Origin: Rhodococcus sp. SMB37
GTDB lineage: Bacteria > Actinomycetota > Actinomycetes > Mycobacteriales > Mycobacteriaceae
Direction of reading: 5' to 3'
NCBI RefSeq assembly: GCF_004345605.1
Contig: NZ_SLVY01000001.1
Coordinates: 1-64,000 of the forward strand
DNA: 64,000 bases
The notes beneath the pieces were generated by a model, which made no database searches, was not told the origin of the DNA, and was given only the letters and a program-made list of their open reading frames with translations. A program made the position numbers and the translations under genes. Numbering within the stretch: the first letter of the stretch is position 1; the number at the start of each line of letters is the position of its first letter. This document shows positions 58,716-64,000 of the stretch, piece by piece.

Positions 58716-59187
58716 CGGTTCAGTCCTCCGCTCGAAACGGTTTCGTCGCTCGTGCTGTCGGCGATCTGCACGACCGCATCTTTGAATGCCATCCAGCCCA
58801 GCAACGCGCACTTGACCCGCGCTGGGTACTTCGAGACGCCGGCGAAAGCGATGCCGTCGCCGAGTACGTCCTCGTCACCTTCGACTGTGCCGCGGCTACC
58901 GACCATCTCCGCGAAACTTGCGACGGTGGCCAGTGCCTCCTCGACGGGCATGCCGATCACCTGGTCGGTCAGGACCGATGTCGCCGCCTGGCTGATGGAG
59001 CAGCCCTGCCCGTCGTAGGAGACGTCGGCGACGACACCCTCGTCGAGGTGTACCCGCAGGGTCACCTCGTCGCCGCAGGTCGGGTTGACGTGGTGCACTT
59101 CCGCACCGTAAGGATCGCGCAGGCCCCGGTGATGGGGATGCTTGTAGTGGTCCAGGATCACTTCCTGGTACATCTGTTCCATTCGCA

Positions 59188-59188
<1 letters not shown>
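58712..59188 (-). CDS. sufU: SufU zinc-dependent sulfurtransferase/scaffold
   Basis: Takes persulfide sulfur from SufS for Fe-S assembly. The 158-residue protein has zinc ligands Cys38, Asp40 (PTCGDE), Cys63 (GQGCSIS) and Cys127 (RVKCALL), with the loop between 75 and 125 characteristic of SufU versus IscU. The ATG overlaps the sufS stop by one base. The C-terminal tail (STSDETVSSG) is polar. Confidence 0.95.
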
Positions 59189-61282
<2,094 letters not shown>

Positions 61283-61333
61283 CGGTCTACTGATTCCTTC
61301 GAAAGTCAATGGGAGTAACGGCGGGGCGGGGCG

Positions 61334-62584
61334 TCAGACGCCGACCGCAGCAAGTTCGGCCTCGACTGCGGCCTCGAGCCGTTCGCGAACCTCGGGCACG
61401 GTGATCTTCTCGAGCAGCTCATGGAAGAAGCCACGCACGACGAGCCGTCGGGCCTGGTCCTCCGGAATACCGCGGGCCCGCAGGTAGAACAGCTGCTCGT
61501 CGTCGAAGCGGCCGGTCGCGGAGGCGTGGCCGGCGCCGACGATCTCGCCGGTCTCGATCTCGAGGTTCGGCACCGAGTCCGCGCGCGCACCGTCGGTGAG
61601 CACGAGGTTGCGGTTGAGCTCGAAGGTGTCGGTGCCCTCGGCCTCGGCCCGGATGAGCACGTCGCCGATCCACACGGTGCGCGCATCGGGTTTGCCCGAA
61701 TCCGGGTCGCCCTGGAGGGCACCCTTGTACACCACGTTCGACTTGCAGTGCGGCTGCGAGTGGTCGACGAGCAGCCGCTGCTCGAGATGCTGTCCGTCGT
61801 CGGCGAAGTACAGGCCGAGAAGTTCGGCGTCGCCTCCGGGGCCGTCGTACTTGGCGGTGGCGGAGATGCGCACCAGGTCGCCGCCGAGCCCGACGGTGAA
61901 GTGCCGCAGCACGGCGTCACGCCCGAGGCGGACATGGTGCGCCGCGACATGCACGGCGTCATCGGCCCAGTCCTGGATCGCGACGATCCGCAGCTGCGCG
62001 CTGTCGCCGAGAACGAACTCGACGTTCTCCGCGTAGGTGCCGCTGCCCTTCTGATCGAGCACGACAGTGGCCTGCGCGAACGCGCCGAGTCGGATCTGCA
62101 GGTGCCCGAAGGCCACGTGGTCTTCACCCGGGCCGGTCACCGTGATAGTGACGGGTTCGGCGACCTCGGCCTCGCGACCCACGGTGACGACGGTTGCCGC
62201 CTCGAACGACGAGTACGCCTGCGCGGCGACCCGGTCGAACGGCACGCCTCCCTGGCCCAATCGGGTGTCGCCGCGGCCGACCGTCTCGACCTGCACACCC
62301 TCGACATCACTGACCTCGATGGTGGCGGTGCCGTCGGCGATAGCGGTGCCGTCGTGCAGTCCACGCAGTCGACGCAGCGGCGTGAACCGCCACGCCTCGT
62401 CACGTCCGCCGGGGATCTCGAAAGCGTTCACGTCGAACGACGTGAACACTTCTCCCTTGTTGACGGCCGGTGCGCGGTTTTCACCGCGGACGGCGTCCTG
62501 GACGCCGTTGCGGGCAACCGGTTCGCCGGCGGTACTGACAGCCGGCTCGCCGGCGGTGGGAATGTTCTTTGCTTCCGCAGTCAT
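61334..62584 (-). CDS. sufD: Fe-S assembly scaffold protein SufD
   Basis: A 416-residue beta-helix protein that pairs with SufB and SufC. Family motifs include LDQKGSGTYAENVEFVLGDSAQLRIV, DHSQPHCKSNVVYKGALQ and SVPNLEIETGEIVGAGHASATGRFDDEQLFYLRARGI. The conserved His in AGHASATG is candidate cluster-associated residue. An unconserved 45-residue N-terminus is present. ATG at 62584 directly follows the sufB stop (TAAATG). Confidence 0.96.
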   Translation of the reverse strand: MTAEAKNIPTAGEPAVSTAGEPVARNGVQDAVRGENRAPAVNKGEVFTSFDVNAFEIPGGRDEAWRFTPLRRLRGLHDGTAIADGTATIEVSDVEGVQVETVGRGDTRLGQGGVPFDRVAAQAYSSFEAATVVTVGREAEVAEPVTITVTGPGEDHVAFGHLQIRLGAFAQATVVLDQKGSGTYAENVEFVLGDSAQLRIVAIQDWADDAVHVAAHHVRLGRDAVLRHFTVGLGGDLVRISATAKYDGPGGDAELLGLYFADDGQHLEQRLLVDHSQPHCKSNVVYKGALQGDPDSGKPDARTVWIGDVLIRAEAEGTDTFELNRNLVLTDGARADSVPNLEIETGEIVGAGHASATGRFDDEQLFYLRARGIPEDQARRLVVRGFFHELLEKITVPEVRERLEAAVEAELAAVGV

Positions 62585-64000
62585 TTAGCCGACTGCCCCT
62601 TCCATCTGCAGTTCGATGAGCCGGTTGAGCTCGAGTGCGTACTCCATCGGCAGTTCCTTGGCAATGGGCTCGACGAAGCCGCGCACGATCATCGCCATCG
62701 CCTCGTCCTCGTTCAGTCCGCGGCTCATCAGGTAGAACAGCTGATCGTCGCTGACCTTGGAGACGGTGGCCTCGTGGCCCATCGTCACGTCGTCCTCGCG
62801 GATGTCGACGTACGGGTAGGTGTCGGAGCGGCTGATCTGGTCGACAAGCAACGCGTCGCACTTGACGGTCGACTTCGACCCGTACGCGCCCTTGTTGACC
62901 TGCACGAGACCGCGGTACGACGCGCGACCGCCTGCACGTGCAACGGACTTCGACACGATCGTCGAGGAGGTGTGCGGCGCCAGGTGCAGCATCTTGGCAC
63001 CGGTGTCCTGGTGCTGGCCCTCGCCGGCGAACGCGACCGAGAGCACCTCACCGCGGGCGTGTTCGCCCATCATCCACACAGCGGGGTACTTCATCGTCAC
63101 CTTGGAACCGATGTTGCCGTCGATCCATTCCATCGAGCCACCCGCCTCGACCTTGGTGCGCTTGGTCACCAGGTTGTAGACGTTGTTCGACCAGTTCTGG
63201 ATCGTCGTGTAGCGGCAGTGGCCGCCCTTCTTGACGATGATCTCGACGACCGCGGAGTGCAGCGAGTCCGACTTGTAGATCGGTGCAGTGCAGCCCTCGA
63301 CGTAGTGCACGGACGCATCCTCGTCGACGATGATCAGAGTGCGCTCGAACTGACCCATATTCTCGGTGTTGATCCGGAAGTAGGCCTGCAGCGGGATGTC
63401 GACGTGGACACCCGGCGGGACATAGATGAATGAGCCACCCGACCACACCGCGGTGTTGAGCGCTGAGAACTTGTTGTCGCCGGCCGGGATCACCGTGCCG
63501 AAGTACTCGCGGAACAACTCGGGATGCTCGCGCAGACCCGAATCGGTGTCGAGGAATATCACGCCCTGCGCCTCGAGGTCCTCACGAATCTGGTGGTAGA
63601 CCACCTCGGACTCGTACTGCGCGGCGACACCCGACACGAGACGCTGCTTCTCCGCCTCCGGGATACCGAGCTTGTCGTAGGTGTTCTTGATGTCGTCGGG
63701 CAGGTCGTCCCAGCTCGCGGCCTGCTTCTCCGTGGAACGCACGAAGTACTTGATGTTGTCGAAGTCGATCCCGTCGAGATTCGAACCCCACACCGGCATC
63801 GGCTTCTTGTCGAAGGTGCGCAGTGCCTTGAGGCGGATATCGAGCATCCACTCGGGCTCGTCCTTCTTCGAGGAGATGTCGCGCACGACGTCCTCGGACA
63901 GGCCGCGCTGCGCCACTGCGCCGGCAGCGTCGGAGTCCGACCAGCCGTATTCGTAGTGGCCGAGAGACTCGATGGCCTCTTCCTGCGTCAGCGGTGTACC
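62585..64000 (-). CDS. sufB: Fe-S assembly scaffold protein SufB (5' end beyond the window)
   Basis: 471 codons of SufB are in the window; the frame stays open to the edge, where it reads [18 protein letters not shown], so only about ten N-terminal residues are missing. Motifs: [20 protein letters not shown] region, [39 protein letters not shown] (cluster-site Cys), GANTVTK-like [14 protein letters not shown], and [17 protein letters not shown]. The visible portion has no intein, unlike SufB of M. tuberculosis. Stop TAA abuts sufD. SufR (Rv1460-like) would be expected to the right. Confidence 0.97.
   Translation of the reverse strand, partial: GTPLTQEEAIESLGHYEYGWSDSDAAGAVAQRGLSEDVVRDISSKKDEPEWMLDIRLKALRTFDKKPMPVWGSNLDGIDFDNIKYFVRSTEKQAASWDDLPDDIKNTYDKLGIPEAEKQRLVSGVAAQYESEVVYHQIREDLEAQGVIFLDTDSGLREHPELFREYFGTVIPAGDNKFSALNTAVWSGGSFIYVPPGVHVDIPLQAYFRINTENMGQFERTLIIVDEDASVHYVEGCTAPIYKSDSLHSAVVEIIVKKGGHCRYTTIQNWSNNVYNLVTKRTKVEAGGSMEWIDGNIGSKVTMKYPAVWMMGEHARGEVLSVAFAGEGQHQDTGAKMLHLAPHTSSTIVSKSVARAGGRASYRGLVQVNKGAYGSKSTVKCDALLVDQISRSDTYPYVDIREDDVTMGHEATVSKVSDDQLFYLMSRGLNEDEAMAMIVRGFVEPIAKELPMEYALELNRLIELQMEGAVG

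Noticed and set aside
62585-64000. Intein in sufB
   Set aside because: The visible frame is continuous with SufB motifs throughout, with no insertion.

Overview
High-GC actinobacterial chromosome, most likely a Rhodococcus or close relative in the Mycobacteriales. The evidence is gene content and order: mycothiol ligase MshC, a MabA-InhA-ferrochelatase operon, a RipA-type endopeptidase beside MoxR/DUF58/VWA genes, aconitase followed by AcnR, the sufBDCSUT operon, a bacterial Ku, a CrtL-type lycopene cyclase, and many GTG starts. Two long blocks match gene orders I know from Mycobacterium tuberculosis: about 0.2-15.1 kb resembles Rv2130c-Rv2141c, and about 22.3-64 kb resembles Rv1496 back to Rv1461. 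No prophage, integrative element or CRISPR array is visible. The only mobile DNA is a decayed TnpB fragment near 31 kb.

Layout. 0.2-5.6 kb (mainly minus): mshC, a DUF808 membrane protein on the plus strand, the uncharacterised actinobacterial trio SCO1664-family / DUF3090 / MSMEG_4193-type phosphomutase, and uppP. 5.9-13.1 kb (plus): an aldo/keto reductase lacking two catalytic residues, an iron-box-controlled heme oxygenase plus HmuTUV heme importer, an LppL-like lipoprotein, DUF5703 and pyrD. 13.1-15.6 kb: YbhB-like protein, M20 peptidase and two copies of tRNA-Leu(GAG), each with its own terminator. 15.7-22.3 kb: small membrane protein, a zinc-ribbon SDR, universal stress protein, DUF2784, a saccharopine-dehydrogenase-like protein, a cysteine-rich leader peptide with an overlapping hairpin upstream of a TSUP exporter, a lipoprotein, and YhhN. 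22.3-27.5 kb (minus): mutA-mutB-meaB, with yhhN coupled at the end. 27.7-30.9 kb (plus): VTT membrane protein, a SatD-like regulator with a 3' membrane partner, and a tandem glycine riboswitch in front of an EamA permease.

31-41 kb: TnpB relic, NfeD/stomatin pair, DUF3097, an iron(III)-type ABC importer (binding protein, double-length permease, ATPase), a methyltransferase and an HxlR regulator. 40.8-49.6 kb (minus): hemH, inhA, mabA, VWA, DUF58, MoxR, ripA-like and an Rv1476-like membrane protein. 49.8-57.8 kb: AcnR operator, acn, acnR, a small HTH protein, an ABC-F ATPase, crtL preceded by a seven-codon upstream reading frame, and ku. 57.8-64 kb (minus): marR-like gene, sufT, sufU, sufS, sufC, sufD and sufB, which runs off the right edge.

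Themes. Iron and sulfur dominate: heme degradation and uptake, iron(III) import, ferrochelatase, Fe-S assembly, aconitase, mycothiol, and a sulfur-linked exporter behind a possible cysteine attenuator. At least ten genes show a -10-like hexamer (TANNNT) six to eight bases before the start codon, which predicts leaderless mRNAs. The least explained items are the cysteine leader and hairpin before the TSUP gene, the SatD-like regulator with its inverted repeats, the SCO1664/DUF3090/phosphomutase trio, and two oxidoreductase-fold proteins lacking canonical catalytic residues.
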